Shown: positions 25,844 to 34,381, counted from the first letter of the stretch. The stretch is 64,000 bases of DNA from Caballeronia sp. Lep1P3 (GCF_022879595.1 NZ_CP084265.1:248001-312000); one strand, 5' to 3'. Numbers and translations: made by a program. Notes: generated by a model not told the origin, from the sequence alone.

Positions 25844-27133
25844 ATGGCAGACAGAGCATTGAACGCGCGCGCCGTCGCGGCCGCCGTTATCGGCAACGCG
25901 CTGGAGTGGTACGACTTCACGGTGTTCGGCTTCATGACCGTGGTCATCGCGAAGCTCTTCTTCCCGAGCGAAAGCGACTACTCCTCGATTCTCCTCACCA
26001 CCGCGACCTTCGGCGTCGCGTTCGTGATGCGGCCGGTCGGCGGCATCGTGCTCGGGCTTTACGCGGATCGCGCGGGGCGCAAGGCGGCGCTGTCGCTCGT
26101 GATCGCGCTGATGACGCTCGGCATTCTGCTCCTCGCGATTGCGCCGCCGTATTCGGCCATCGGCATCGGCGCGCCGCTGCTGATCGTGGCCGCGCGGCTC
26201 GTGCAGGGCTTCTCCGCGGGCGGCGAGTTCGGCAGTGCCACCGCGCTTCTGATCGAAGCCGCGCCGTTCTCCAAACGCGGCTTCTACGGCAGCTTCCAGA
26301 TGGCGAGTCAGGCGGCGGCGCTGCTGCTCGGCGCTATCGTGGGCGCGGCGATTTCGCGCGGACTCTCGCCCGAGGCGCTCAATTCATGGGGATGGCGCCT
26401 GCCGTTCGTTCTCGGGCTGGTGATCGGGCCGGTCGGCTTGTATATCCGCCGCAACATGTCGGACACGGAAGCGTTCATGCACGCGCAGAAGACCGCGCGG
26501 CGCGCGACGCTCGGCGAAATCTTTCGCGCGCATAGCCGCGAAGTGCTGTGCGGCCTGGGTTCGGTCATCGCGCTGACGGTGACGGTCTACGTGCTGATCG
26601 CGTATCTGCCGACGTTCGCCGTCAAGCAGCTAAAGCTGCCGTTCGGGGAGTCGTTCACGGCGCTCATCGTCGGCAATTTGCTGTTGACGGTGCTTTCGCC
26701 GGTGGCGGGGGCGTGGTCCGACCGCATCGGGCGCAAGGCGCTCACGCTGTGGTCGCTCTTCATCACGCTCGTCGTCATTTACCCGCTTTTCGTGTGGCTC
26801 GCCGCCGAGCCGAGCGTGTTGCGGCTCGTCATCGTGCAGAGCGTGCTTTCGATTGCGCTGTCGGGCTATTACGGGCCGTTCGGCGCGCTGCTCGCCGAAC
26901 TGTTCCCGGCGCACATCCGCTCGACAGGTCTCTCGCTCGCGTACAACATCGCGGTGATGCTCTTCGGCGGCTTCGGCCAGTTCATCGTGACGTGGCTCAT
27001 CCGAGTCACGCATTCCCAGCTCGCGCCGACGTTCTACGTGATGGCCGGCCTCGTGCTCTCGCTGATCGCGGTGGCGTACATTCCCGCGACGCGTCACGCC
27101 GATGTCGACGAAGCGCGCGACATGACTCGCTAG
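25844..27133 (+). CDS. MFS transporter, metabolite:H+ symporter type
   Basis: A 429-residue inner-membrane transporter with about 12 hydrophobic segments. NALEWYDFTVFGFMTVVIAK in the first helix, GLYADRAGRKAAL in the loop between helices 2 and 3, and RLVQGFSAGGEFGSATALLI are the hallmarks of the MHS subfamily (KgtP, ProP, CitA). AWSDRIGRKAL is the matching loop in the second half. Substrates of this subfamily are dicarboxylates, citrate, proline or betaine; the sequence alone does not choose. The downstream cupin gene begins 10 bp after its stop, suggesting an operon. Confidence 0.9.
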   Translation: MADRALNARAVAAAVIGNALEWYDFTVFGFMTVVIAKLFFPSESDYSSILLTTATFGVAFVMRPVGGIVLGLYADRAGRKAALSLVIALMTLGILLLAIAPPYSAIGIGAPLLIVAARLVQGFSAGGEFGSATALLIEAAPFSKRGFYGSFQMASQAAALLLGAIVGAAISRGLSPEALNSWGWRLPFVLGLVIGPVGLYIRRNMSDTEAFMHAQKTARRATLGEIFRAHSREVLCGLGSVIALTVTVYVLIAYLPTFAVKQLKLPFGESFTALIVGNLLLTVLSPVAGAWSDRIGRKALTLWSLFITLVVIYPLFVWLAAEPSVLRLVIVQSVLSIALSGYYGPFGALLAELFPAHIRSTGLSLAYNIAVMLFGGFGQFIVTWLIRVTHSQLAPTFYVMAGLVLSLIAVAYIPATRHADVDEARDMTR

Positions 27134-27143
27134 GCGGTATCGG

Positions 27144-27455
27144 ATGAAAGTGATCGAGAGCGGAAAGTTCACGGCCGAGCGCGCGTGGGGCGCGCTCGAT
27201 ATCTGCGTGATGAACGGCACGTCCTGCCGGCTGCACTGGACCGACGCGCCGTACAAGTGGCATGTGAACGACGGCGAAGAGGTCTTCGCCGTGATGCAGG
27301 GCGTGGTCCGGATGCATGTGCGCGATGCCGACGGCGAGCGCACGCTGACGCTCGATGCCGGCGACATCTTTTACGCGCAGGCCGGCGACGAGCATTACGC
27401 CGAGCCCGTGGGCGCGGCGCGCATCCTCGTGATTGAGAAGGAAGGCAGCGTCTGA
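27144..27455 (+). CDS. Small cupin-domain protein
   Basis: A 103-residue single cupin. The first motif lies in WHVNDGEEVFAVMQGVVRMH and the second in LDAGDIFYAQAGDEHYAEP, with His and Glu residues fit for metal binding. It begins 10 bp after the MFS transporter gene and is likely co-transcribed, so it may act on or sense the imported compound (inference). It is convergent with the next small gene, with 7 bp between the stops. Confidence 0.8.
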   Translation: MKVIESGKFTAERAWGALDICVMNGTSCRLHWTDAPYKWHVNDGEEVFAVMQGVVRMHVRDADGERTLTLDAGDIFYAQAGDEHYAEPVGAARILVIEKEGSV

Positions 27456-27462
27456 ACGACGC

Positions 27463-27726
27463 TCAACGCTCGAGGCCCGCCGCGACGAGCAGTTCGGCGA
27501 GCGCTTCGGTCATGCCGCCTTCGTGCGCTTCGGCGCGTTCCTTCAGTTGGCTGACGAGCTTTTCGTCGAGCTTGCACGCGAACGGCACGAGACCCTTCGC
27601 CTGATCGAGCTTGCGCTGCTCGCGGCGGTCCGTCTTCGCTGCGGCGCCGGCGCGCGCGCGGCCGCCTTGCTTCAGGTCGTTGGCGAGCTTGAACGCCTTG
27701 TTCTGTTCCAGTTCGAATTTATTCAC
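27463..27726 (-). CDS. Small hypothetical protein, GTG start
   Basis: An 87-residue, highly charged protein (VNKFELEQNKAFKLANDLKQ, Lys/Arg-rich middle, then CKLDEKLVSQLKERAEAHEG and a hydrophobic helix LAELLVAAGLER). It is probably mostly helical; a DNA- or RNA-binding role is possible but not shown. No ATG fits. The GTG at 27726 has the site ggagcatcgc directly upstream and gives the natural N-terminus. Longer frames from upstream ATGs run through the intergenic region and look non-coding. It lies downstream of the Mut7-C gene on the same strand. Confidence 0.68.
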   Translation of the reverse strand: MNKFELEQNKAFKLANDLKQGGRARAGAAAKTDRREQRKLDQAKGLVPFACKLDEKLVSQLKERAEAHEGGMTEALAELLVAAGLER

Positions 27727-27781
27727 GCGATGCTCCGGGGCGGCAGTTTCAATGGACGCGTATTGTACGTGCGCGGACGCT

Positions 27782-28540
27782 TCAGGCCTGGCTTGCTTCC
27801 GCGAGCGCGTCGATGCGCGCGCGCATCCGCCGCCAGTGCGATCCTTCCCAGAACACGCGGCGGCACACATCGCAGGTCACGAAGCGCGTGTGGCGCTGAC
27901 GCACGCCTTCGGGCACGCGGTCGTCGATTTCTTCGGGCGCGGCGCGGCGCAGCGGCGCGTTGCACATGAGGCACAGACGAAACGCGCGCACATGCGGCGC
28001 GAGATCGAGGCGCTCCGCGAGCTCGCGCCATTGCTCGTCGGGCTGAAGCGCGCGCACGTAGCAGCCGCGCAGCACGGTGCGGCGCTTGAGCAACTCGCGG
28101 TCGCGCGTGAGCACGATGCGCGATTCGTCGTGCGCGAGGCGCTCGATTTCGTCGTCGGGGTAGTTGTTGTCGTAGCGCGTGTCGAAGCCCGCGAGCCGCA
28201 GCAGTTGCGCGAGGCCGCCGAGATGCGCGTCGGCGATGAAGCGCAAATCCGCGGCGCGAAGCGGCGGGCGCAGCAACGAGCCGCCCTCGGCCAGGTCCGG
28301 CGGCGCGCGGCCATCCGGATAGACCTCGATGAAATCGCCGGGCTGAATCTGCACGTCGAAGCCGGCGGCAAGCCCGTTGCGCACGACGAGACCGACTTCC
28401 GTGTGCGGTACGCCGAGCGCTTCGATCATGTGTTTCGTCGATGACGTCGGCGGACACGCGCACTCGAACGTGCGCCCGCGCTGCGGCCGCGCGAGGAAGT
28501 CGTTCAGTTCATCGTGGAAATGAAAGCGCGCGTTGACCAT
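27782..28540 (-). CDS. Mut7-C RNase-domain protein with N-terminal ubiquitin-like domain
   Basis: A 252-residue protein. The first 80 residues (MVNARFHFHDELNDFL to GDFIEVYPDG) look like the MoaD/ThiS-type ubiquitin-like fold often fused to this family. The rest is the Mut7-C (PIN-like) domain: FIADAHLGGLAQLLRLAGFD with an acidic Asp, DNNYPDDEI, and IVLTRDRELLKRR with another Asp. It ends in a zinc ribbon formed by LCLMCNAPL and VTCDVCRRVFWEGSHW. Named after the C-terminal domain of exonuclease Mut-7; RNase activity is presumed from the family. Confidence 0.85.
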   Translation of the reverse strand: MVNARFHFHDELNDFLARPQRGRTFECACPPTSSTKHMIEALGVPHTEVGLVVRNGLAAGFDVQIQPGDFIEVYPDGRAPPDLAEGGSLLRPPLRAADLRFIADAHLGGLAQLLRLAGFDTRYDNNYPDDEIERLAHDESRIVLTRDRELLKRRTVLRGCYVRALQPDEQWRELAERLDLAPHVRAFRLCLMCNAPLRRAAPEEIDDRVPEGVRQRHTRFVTCDVCRRVFWEGSHWRRMRARIDALAEASQA

Positions 28541-28653
28541 GAGAGGCAGTATCGCATCGCGCGCGCCTGCGTGCTCCCGGTCGATGTGCTTTACTGGCGC
28601 TCGGGCCGCGTCATCGGCGCGGCGGCAACGGAACAGCGAAAGGAGCGCACGGC

Positions 28654-29526
28654 ATGGATATCGGATTCATCGGATTGGGCGAAATGGGCAGCGCAATGGC
28701 GAGCAACGCGCTGAAGGCGGGACACTCGGTTCGCGTGTGGAACCGTTCGCGCGACAAGACGCGCGCGCTCGCGGATCAGGGCGCGTCCGTGGTCGATACG
28801 CCCGAGCAGGCCTTCGCCGGCGACGCCGCGTTCTCGATGCTCGCCGACGACAACGCGCTGCGCTCCGTGCTGATCGACGGCGGGCTGCTGAAGCACGCGT
28901 CGAAGGGGCTCGTGCACGTCAACATGGCGACGATCTCCGTCGCGCTCGCCGCCGAGTTGACGGAGCTGCACGCGCAGCATGGCGTCGCGTATGTGGCCGC
29001 GCCGGTGCTGGGCCGCCCGGACGTCGCGGCGGCGGGCAAGCTCAACATTCTCGCGGCGGGCGCGGATGCGGACATCGACCGCGTGCAGCCCGTGCTCGAT
29101 GCGCTCGGGCAGAAGACGTGGCGCGTCGGCGAGCAGCCGCAGCATGCGAACGTGCTGAAGCTCGCGGCGAATTTCATGCTGGGCGCGGCGATCGAAACCG
29201 TCGGCGAGGCGGCGGCGCTCGTCCGGGGACACGGCATCGAGGCGCAGGCGTTCATCGACGTCATCGCGAATTCGCTGTTTCCGGGGCCGGTGTATCAGGG
29301 CTACGGCAAGATGATCGCGGAGCGCCGCTACGAGCCCGCGCTCTTCAAGGCGCGCCTCGGACTTAAGGACTTGCGGCTCGCGATCGCCGCGGGCGAAGCG
29401 GTGAACGTGCCGCTGCCGGTGGCGAGCGTCGTGCGCGACAACCTCGTCGATGCGCTCGCGCACGGCGATGGCGAGAAGGACTTCGCCGTGCTCGGACAGG
29501 CGGCGGCGCGGCGGGCGGGGCAATGA
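28654..29526 (+). CDS. NAD(P)-dependent oxidoreductase, 3-hydroxyisobutyrate dehydrogenase family
   Basis: A 290-residue beta-hydroxyacid dehydrogenase. The Rossmann motif is MDIGFIGLGEMGSAMASNAL, the substrate segment APVLGRPDVAAAGKLNI replaces the usual DAPVSGG, and the catalytic Lys lies in ANVLKLAANFML. LGLKDLRLAI matches the KDL motif. The LGRP variant is seen in proteins related to GLYR/imine reductases and 6-phosphogluconate-dehydrogenase-like enzymes, so the substrate is uncertain. It diverges from the Mut7-C gene. The garR product at 14313 is a relative with the canonical motif. Confidence 0.87.
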   Translation: MDIGFIGLGEMGSAMASNALKAGHSVRVWNRSRDKTRALADQGASVVDTPEQAFAGDAAFSMLADDNALRSVLIDGGLLKHASKGLVHVNMATISVALAAELTELHAQHGVAYVAAPVLGRPDVAAAGKLNILAAGADADIDRVQPVLDALGQKTWRVGEQPQHANVLKLAANFMLGAAIETVGEAAALVRGHGIEAQAFIDVIANSLFPGPVYQGYGKMIAERRYEPALFKARLGLKDLRLAIAAGEAVNVPLPVASVVRDNLVDALAHGDGEKDFAVLGQAAARRAGQ

Positions 29527-29540
29527 ACGGTTGACTTCGG

Positions 29541-29576
29541 CCGGGAGCGGCGCGGCATAATCCCGCTCCGCTTTTT
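29541..29576 (+). terminator. Probable intrinsic terminator
   Basis: Stem ggagcgg/ccgctcc, followed by gctttttcc, between the dehydrogenase and LysE-type genes. The LysE start follows 16 bp later, so read-through or a promoter overlapping this site is needed. Confidence 0.5.
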
Positions 29577-29591
29577 CCGTCCGATGCTGCA

Positions 29592-30218
29592 ATGAATCTG
29601 CATGTCTGGTGGCTTTTCGCCGCGACCGTATTCGCCGTTTCCATCATTCCCGGTCCCAACGTGCTGCTCGTCATGACGCACGGCGCGCGCTTCGGCATGC
29701 GCCGCGCGTTCGCGACGGTGGCCGGCTCCGTCTGCGCGCTGGTGCTGATGATGGCGGTGTCGGCGGCGGGACTGGGCGTATTTCTCAAGGCGTGGCCGCG
29801 CCTCTTCGACGCGCTGCGCTTCGTCGGCGCGGGCTATCTCGTCTGGCTCGGCATCGCGAACTGGCGCGCGAAGGCGAGCGCGGTCGAATCGTGCGAATCC
29901 CGCGATGGAAGCGGCGGCGCGCGCGGGGCGCTTTTTCGCAGCGGCTTTATCGTCGCGGGCAGCAATCCGAAGGGCATTTTCTTCGCCGCCGCGTTGCTGC
30001 CCGAATCCATCGACGCGACGCGGCCCGTGCTGCCGCAGTTCGCGATGCTCGTATCGACGTTCGCGGTCATCGAAGTGGCGTGTTACGCGATGTATGGCGG
30101 CCTCGGCGCGCGCATCGGCGACAGGCTGAGAAGCGTGGCCGTCGCGCGGGCGTTCAACCGGCTGACGGGCGGCGTGTTCGTCGGTTTCGGCGCGATGATG
30201 GCGTTGCTGCGTCACTGA
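29592..30218 (+). CDS. LysE/RhtB-family amino-acid exporter
   Basis: A 208-residue inner-membrane protein with about six hydrophobic segments. The signature SIIPGPNVLLVMTHGARFG near residue 18 and the conserved FRSGFIVAGSNPKGIFFAAA in the middle identify the LysE/RhtB translocator family, which exports amino acids or their derivatives. The substrate cannot be read from the sequence. It follows the dehydrogenase gene on the same strand with a hairpin between. Confidence 0.9.
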   Translation: MNLHVWWLFAATVFAVSIIPGPNVLLVMTHGARFGMRRAFATVAGSVCALVLMMAVSAAGLGVFLKAWPRLFDALRFVGAGYLVWLGIANWRAKASAVESCESRDGSGGARGALFRSGFIVAGSNPKGIFFAAALLPESIDATRPVLPQFAMLVSTFAVIEVACYAMYGGLGARIGDRLRSVAVARAFNRLTGGVFVGFGAMMALLRH

Positions 30219-30433
30219 TCGGCGGTCAACGGCGCGCAATGTGCGACGGCGCTCACACGCCCGACTGAACGGGTGCGCGGTTTGCTCGGGCTTGCGTGTG
30301 CTTCATTCGCTTCCGAACATACGTGGACGGTTGGCGGGCGGATAGTGGGCATCGTCCATCGGTCTCATGTTTTCGCGGCGAACGACAAGAACGAGTGGAG
30401 GGCTATCGGCTGGGGGCTTGTTGGTCGGCAGCC
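30219..30433. other. Intergenic region, nothing recognised
   Basis: Unremarkable DNA between the LysE-type gene and the 50-bp repeat array. No coding frame or RNA was supported. Confidence 0.5.
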
Positions 30434-30629
30434 CTGCATGGGACCGAAGTAAGGCGCTAAAGCGCCAACTGCGGTCGACCGCTCTGCATGGGACCGCAGT
30501 AAGGCGCTAAAGCGCCAACTGCGGTCGACCGCTCTGCATGGGACCGCAGTAAGGCGCTAAAGCGCCAAGTGCGGTCGACCGCTCTGCATGGGACCGCAGT
30601 AAGGCGCTAAAGCGCCAACTGCGGTCGAC
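30434..30629. repeat. Four-copy tandem array of a 50-bp hairpin-forming unit
   Basis: Unit starts (gcatgggacc) at 30436, 30486, 30536 and 30586 give an exact 50-bp period. Each unit holds ccgcagtaaggcgctaaagc, then gccaactgcggtcgacc, which folds into a bulged hairpin with arms ccgcag/ctgcgg and ggcgct/agcgcc. Copies differ by single bases (ccgaag in the first; aagtgcgg in the third). The last unit ends at gcggtcgaca, immediately before ggagacacg, the ribosome binding site of the next gene, so the array forms that gene's whole leader. The core recurs inverted at 4972-5011. Confidence 0.95.
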
Positions 30630-30639
30630 AGGAGACACG

Positions 30640-31071
30640 ATGCTTGCGAAGAAAAGAGTCGTGCTCGCCGCGCTTTGCTGCGGCGTGCTGACGACCGCGC
30701 TCACCGCTCGCGCCGACGATACGCCGAGCCCCTGCGATGCACTCAAACGCATCGTCGCGGCATCGCCGATATTCTCGTCGCTAACGGCCACCGATGGCCG
30801 CGCCATCGCGCTGCCCTACGGCGACGACGCCCGTTGCGCCGCATCCCAAGCCCGCTACCAATGCACCTGGACGCCACACGGCGGCTCCGGCGCGGACGCG
30901 CTGCAAGGCGTCGCGGCGGACATCGCGTCCTGCTTGCCCGACGCCACGCACGACCAGAACTCGCCCGCGCGCCAGCACTTCTATGTCGGATCCCGCGGCG
31001 CACGCACCGAGATCACGGCTGCGCAGGCAGGCGCGAACAAGCTGAGCCTCGACATCCATGCAACGCGGTGA
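30640..31071 (+). CDS. Small exported protein of unknown function
   Basis: A 143-residue protein with a signal peptide (MLAKKRVVLAALCCGVLTTA, cleavage after ARA). The mature part begins DDTPSPCDALKRIVAASPIF and has Cys residues in PCDAL, ARCAA, YQCTW and ASCLP that could form two disulfides in the periplasm. I do not recognise a family. The start at 30640 is 9 bp after the ggag site that directly abuts the four-copy hairpin array. It ends 7 bp before the receiver gene, so the two are probably one transcript. Confidence 0.78.
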   Translation: MLAKKRVVLAALCCGVLTTALTARADDTPSPCDALKRIVAASPIFSSLTATDGRAIALPYGDDARCAASQARYQCTWTPHGGSGADALQGVAADIASCLPDATHDQNSPARQHFYVGSRGARTEITAAQAGANKLSLDIHATR

Positions 31072-31078
31072 GGGCATC

Positions 31079-31444
31079 ATGACCAAGCGCATCCTGATAG
31101 CCGATGACGACGACGACGCGCTCGCCGGCCTCGCGCATCTCCTGAACGGCATGGGCTACGAAGTGGCGCTCGCGGCGAACGGCGCGCAAGCGGTCGAAGT
31201 GGCGGCCCAGTTCGCGCCGGAAGTGGTGATCCTTGATCTCGGGATGCCGCTCGTCGACGGTCTCGCCGCCGCCCGCGCGCTGCGGCAGATGCCGAACGGC
31301 GCCGCGATGCTGCTCGTCGCGTTGACCGGCTGGGGACAGCCGCAGCATCACGCGATGACGCAGGAAGCCGGCTTCGACATGCACTTAGTCAAGCCGATTT
31401 CGGCGGACCAGCTTCAGTTCATTCTCTCGATGACGCAGTCCTGA
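31079..31444 (+). CDS. Stand-alone receiver-domain response regulator
   Basis: A 121-residue REC domain without output: acidic residues in RILIADDDDDALAG (Asp9-Asp10), phosphoacceptor Asp53 in VVILDLGMPLVDG, Thr in VALTGWGQ and Lys105 in MHLVKPIS. The start at 31079 follows cggtgagggcatc; an ATG at 31058 would overlap the preceding gene. No kinase is nearby. It is the same type as the protein encoded at 20881, with the same ALTGxG and LxKPxS surroundings. Confidence 0.88.
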   Translation: MTKRILIADDDDDALAGLAHLLNGMGYEVALAANGAQAVEVAAQFAPEVVILDLGMPLVDGLAAARALRQMPNGAAMLLVALTGWGQPQHHAMTQEAGFDMHLVKPISADQLQFILSMTQS

Positions 31445-31520
31445 ACCGTGTTGTTGCGATGCACCAATTTTCTTGCTATAGTGGTCTTGTCTCCTCCATG
31501 TCTCCACTGATATGGATTCA

Positions 31521-31547
31521 GCCCGCCACTCCAGGCGGGCTTTTTTT
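31521..31547 (+). terminator. Intrinsic terminator after receiver gene
   Basis: Stem gcccgcc/ggcgggc with a 6-nt loop, followed by ttttttt. Confidence 0.9.
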
Positions 31548-31576
31548 CGTCCGCGCATTTCATGTTGCAGCGCATG

Positions 31577-31601
31577 AAAAAGCCGACCCGCAGGTCGGCT
31601 T
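31577..31601 (-). terminator. Intrinsic terminator of argC
   Basis: Stem agccgacc/ggtcggct with a cgca loop. Read on the minus strand it is followed by ttttt, 27 bp after the argC stop. Confidence 0.85.
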
Positions 31602-31628
31602 GAAGTCGCTCCAGCTCAGCTGGTGAAC

Positions 31629-32582
31629 TCAGCGCGCGAGACCGGTTTCCTCGTCCACGCCAATCGCCAGATTCATGCACTGAATCGCCGCGCCCGACGC
31701 GCCTTTGCCCAGATTGTCGAGCCGCGCGACAGTCACGATGCGCTCGTCGTTGCCGAATACGAAGACATCCACGCGGTTTGTGTCGTTGCAGGCTTGCACG
31801 TCGAAGAAACCGTTGTCCAGGTTGCTGTCGGCGTCGAACGGCATCACGCGCACGAACGGTTCGTTGGCGTAGTACTCGGCGAGCATCGCCCGCACGTCCT
31901 GCGGCTTGGCCGCGCGCGCGAACTGATCCGGCGAGAAGTACGTCGTCACGGCAAGCCCTTTCAGAAACGGCCCGACGATCGGCGTGAAAATCGGCGCGCG
32001 AGACAGTCCGCTGCGCACCGACATTTCCGGCAGATGCTTGTGCGTGAGGCTGAGCGCGTAGGCGCGCGGACTCGCGAGGCGCGCGTCGCCGCCGGCTTCG
32101 TATTCCGCGATCATCTTCTTGCCGCCGCCGCTGTAGCCGGTGATCGAGTACGCGTGCGCGTGGAAATCGGCCGGGACCAGGCCGCCCGCGACGAGCGGCT
32201 GCATCGACAGCACGAACGCCGACGCGTGACAGCCCGGCACCGCGATGCGCTTCGCCGTGCGCAGGCGCTCGCGCTGCGCGCGCGAAAGCTCCGGCAGACC
32301 GTAGGCCCAGTCGTCGTGCGTGCGAAAGGCGGTGCTCGCATCGATCACGCAAGTCGTATCGTTGCCCGGCTCGACGAGAGACACCGACTCGCGCGACGCG
32401 ACATCCGGCAGGCACAGGAACGTGACGTCCGACGCGTTGATGAGCCGGCGGCGTTCCTCGACGTCCTTGCGCTTCGCCTCGTCGATGCGCAGCACTTCGA
32501 CGTCGCCGCGCTGCGACAGGTATTCGAAAATCCGGAGGCCGGTCGTGCCTTCCTGTCCGTCGACAAATACTTTCGTGGTCAT
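31629..32582 (-). CDS. argC: N-acetyl-gamma-glutamyl-phosphate reductase (short type)
   Basis: Third step of arginine synthesis: reduces N-acetylglutamyl phosphate to the semialdehyde with NADPH. The 317-residue protein is the short type of Arg[19 protein letters not shown] at the N-terminus, [22 protein letters not shown], and the active-site Cys in [31 protein letters not shown] and [10 protein letters not shown], with a conserved His, follow. The short type lacks an insertion present in the E. coli enzyme (334 residues). It stands alone, unlinked to other arg genes. Confidence 0.94.
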   Translation of the reverse strand: MTTKVFVDGQEGTTGLRIFEYLSQRGDVEVLRIDEAKRKDVEERRRLINASDVTFLCLPDVASRESVSLVEPGNDTTCVIDASTAFRTHDDWAYGLPELSRAQRERLRTAKRIAVPGCHASAFVLSMQPLVAGGLVPADFHAHAYSITGYSGGGKKMIAEYEAGGDARLASPRAYALSLTHKHLPEMSVRSGLSRAPIFTPIVGPFLKGLAVTTYFSPDQFARAAKPQDVRAMLAEYYANEPFVRVMPFDADSNLDNGFFDVQACNDTNRVDVFVFGNDERIVTVARLDNLGKGASGAAIQCMNLAIGVDEETGLAR

Positions 32583-32679
32583 CTCGATCTCGCTGGTTCG
32601 TGGCCGACGCGCGCCTGCGCTCGCCTCAAAACCGCCATTCTAAGGCGATTTCGGGGCGAGCCGATGACCGTGGCGCGTG

Positions 32680-33264
32680 TTACGGCGCGGCGGGCGCGCG
32701 GTTTTCCGTCCAGCGCGCGGCGACGGCGGCAATGCGCGCGCCGAACGTCCTCGCGGTCTCCAGGTCGCCGGGCGGCGGGGCTTCGTCCGGCGATGCATCC
32801 GCGGGCGACTGCGTGAGCAGCCCCGTGAAGCCGCCGACGAAATTCAGGTCGTTGCGCGTCGCCGCTTTCGTGTTCGATGGCATCATGCCCGCGCCGACCC
32901 AGATCATGCCGTGCTGCATCGCGAGTGTGACGAAATACGAGATGGTCAGGAACTTGTCGCCGTTCATGTGCGCGGAATTCGTGAAGCCCGCGGCGAGCTT
33001 GTCTTTCCACTTCTGCCCGAACCACGGTTTGGAACTCGCGTCGGCGAATTTCTTGAAGTCGGCGGACGGCCCGCCCATGTACGTCGGCGCGCCGAAGATG
33101 ATGGCGTCGGCGGCGTCGAGATCGGCCCAGGCGGTTTCGTCGAGGTCGCCGACCGACAGCAGCCTTGCAGCCGCGCCGGCGTCGGTTGCGCCGGCTAGGA
33201 CGGCCTCGGCCACCTTCTTCGTGTGACCGTAGCCGCTGTGATAGACGATGATGATGTTCGGCAT
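32680..33264 (-). CDS. Flavodoxin-like NAD(P)H:quinone oxidoreductase family protein
   Basis: A 194-residue flavodoxin-fold protein: NIIIVYHSGYGHTKKVAEAV with the FMN phosphate loop at about residues 8-14, ADAIIFGAPTYMGGPSADFK near residue 68 (isoalloxazine contact), and GFTNSAHMNGDKFLTI. It resembles WrbA-like and other NAD(P)H-dependent FMN reductases. The start at 33264 (MPNIIIVYHS) is the normal N-terminus and is preceded by gagaggaaacc; an ATG at 33315 would add an Ala/Arg-rich stretch without a family match. It lies upstream of argC on the same strand, 97 bp away. Confidence 0.85.
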   Translation of the reverse strand: MPNIIIVYHSGYGHTKKVAEAVLAGATDAGAAARLLSVGDLDETAWADLDAADAIIFGAPTYMGGPSADFKKFADASSKPWFGQKWKDKLAAGFTNSAHMNGDKFLTISYFVTLAMQHGMIWVGAGMMPSNTKAATRNDLNFVGGFTGLLTQSPADASPDEAPPPGDLETARTFGARIAAVAARWTENRAPAAP

Positions 33265-33497
33265 GGTTTCCTCTCGCCGCGCGCGGGCGGCGCGTGCATC
33301 GGCATGTGCGGACATGCATCGGCACGCGAATTCGCATGATGGCCGCGGTCGTCGGCACGAGCGCGCGGAACGGCCGGTGCGCGCATTCGTCAGGGAAGAC
33401 GCGACCAGCGGACGGACCCGGCCAGTCTAGCAAAGCCAATTTCGCGCTTACCGGCGGCAACGCACGCAGAAAGCGAAACAATCGGTCGCGACGCCGC

Positions 33498-34097
33498 TCA
33501 CCGCCCGACGGTGAAGGTCAGTTGCGCCGTGGCGAGTGCCATCGTGCGAATTTCGTGCTCAAACATCAGCGCGGGCGTGCCCTGGCGCAGGCGGAAATCA
33601 TCGCCATCGAGCGCGTAGACGGTCAGGATGTAGCGATGCGGCTTGCCGGGCGGCGGGCAGGGGCCGCCGTAACCTTCGGTGTCCCAGTCGTTGCGCGCTT
33701 CGACCGCGCCCATTTTGCGCAGCGCGCCCGATGCGCTCGCGTTGGCGGCCAAGTGCGTGACGTCCGCCGGGATGCCCGCGACGGCCCAGTGCCACCAGCC
33801 GCGTCCGGGCGCGTCGGGGTCGAAGATCGTCACCGCGAAGCTGCGCGTCTGCGCGGGCGCGCCGCGCCAGGCGATTTGCGGCGAACGATTGCCGCCCTTG
33901 CAATCCGATTCGTTGAAGAGCAAGTCGCGGCTAATGCTCTTGCCCGGCGCGATGTCCGCGCTCGACACGGTGAAACCGCTTTGCGCCGCCGCGACGCGCG
34001 AAACCGCGAGCACGCCAAAGACGCCGGGCGCGGCGGCGATGACGAACGTCAGAACAGCAGCACTACCCGACCGCACGATCCGGCATGCGAGGCGCAT
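33498..34097 (-). CDS. YbhB/YbcL-family (PEBP-like) exported protein
   Basis: A 199-residue protein with a signal sequence (SAAVLTFVIAAAPGVFGVLA, cleavage near VAAA) and a phosphatidylethanolamine-binding-protein fold. Typical parts are FTVSSADIAPG, NESDCKGGNRSPQIAWRGAP, SFAVTIFDPDAPGRGWWHWA and YGGPCPPPGKPHRYILTVYA, which hold the conserved DPDAP and GPxPP ligand-site motifs. Bacterial function is unclear. The start at 34097 follows aggagtcagcc; the frame continues upstream without a good site. Confidence 0.9.
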   Translation of the reverse strand: MRLACRIVRSGSAAVLTFVIAAAPGVFGVLAVSRVAAAQSGFTVSSADIAPGKSISRDLLFNESDCKGGNRSPQIAWRGAPAQTRSFAVTIFDPDAPGRGWWHWAVAGIPADVTHLAANASASGALRKMGAVEARNDWDTEGYGGPCPPPGKPHRYILTVYALDGDDFRLRQGTPALMFEHEIRTMALATAQLTFTVGR

Positions 34098-34243
34098 GGC
34101 TGACTCCTGGCAGTCGATGACCCGCATATAGCAGCGTTTCAACGACTGCAACGATGTTTTTTGTCTCAGTGATGCGCTTGGTAGGAGGTTGCAGTTTAAC
34201 ATTGCAACAAAGCATTAAAAGCTTGATCCTTGGGACTAAACCT

Positions 34244-34381
34244 ATGGCGCAAATTCAGTCGCGTTGGGTATGTAAAGCGCGTCTGAAGGCCGGGACTCCA
34301 GACGCAGTTGATCAGAACATGAACTATTTGACGTTGATTCGCGCGGCATTCAGTCGACCGAATTGGGGGAAGAATAAATGA
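34244..34381 (+). CDS. Possible small leader protein overlapping the response-regulator start
   Basis: A 45-residue open frame (MAQIQSRWVCKARLKAGTPD to RPNWGKNK) whose TGA stop overlaps the ATG of the next gene as ATGA. It is preceded by gggactaaacct, a weak ribosome binding site. Its base composition is lower in GC than the neighbouring genes. If translated it would couple translation to the response regulator. I do not recognise it, and it may be chance. Confidence 0.3.
   Translation: MAQIQSRWVCKARLKAGTPDAVDQNMNYLTLIRAAFSRPNWGKNK

Noticed and set aside
30434..30629. CRISPR array
   Set aside because: The 50-bp units are continuous and identical throughout; there are no unique spacers and no cas genes.
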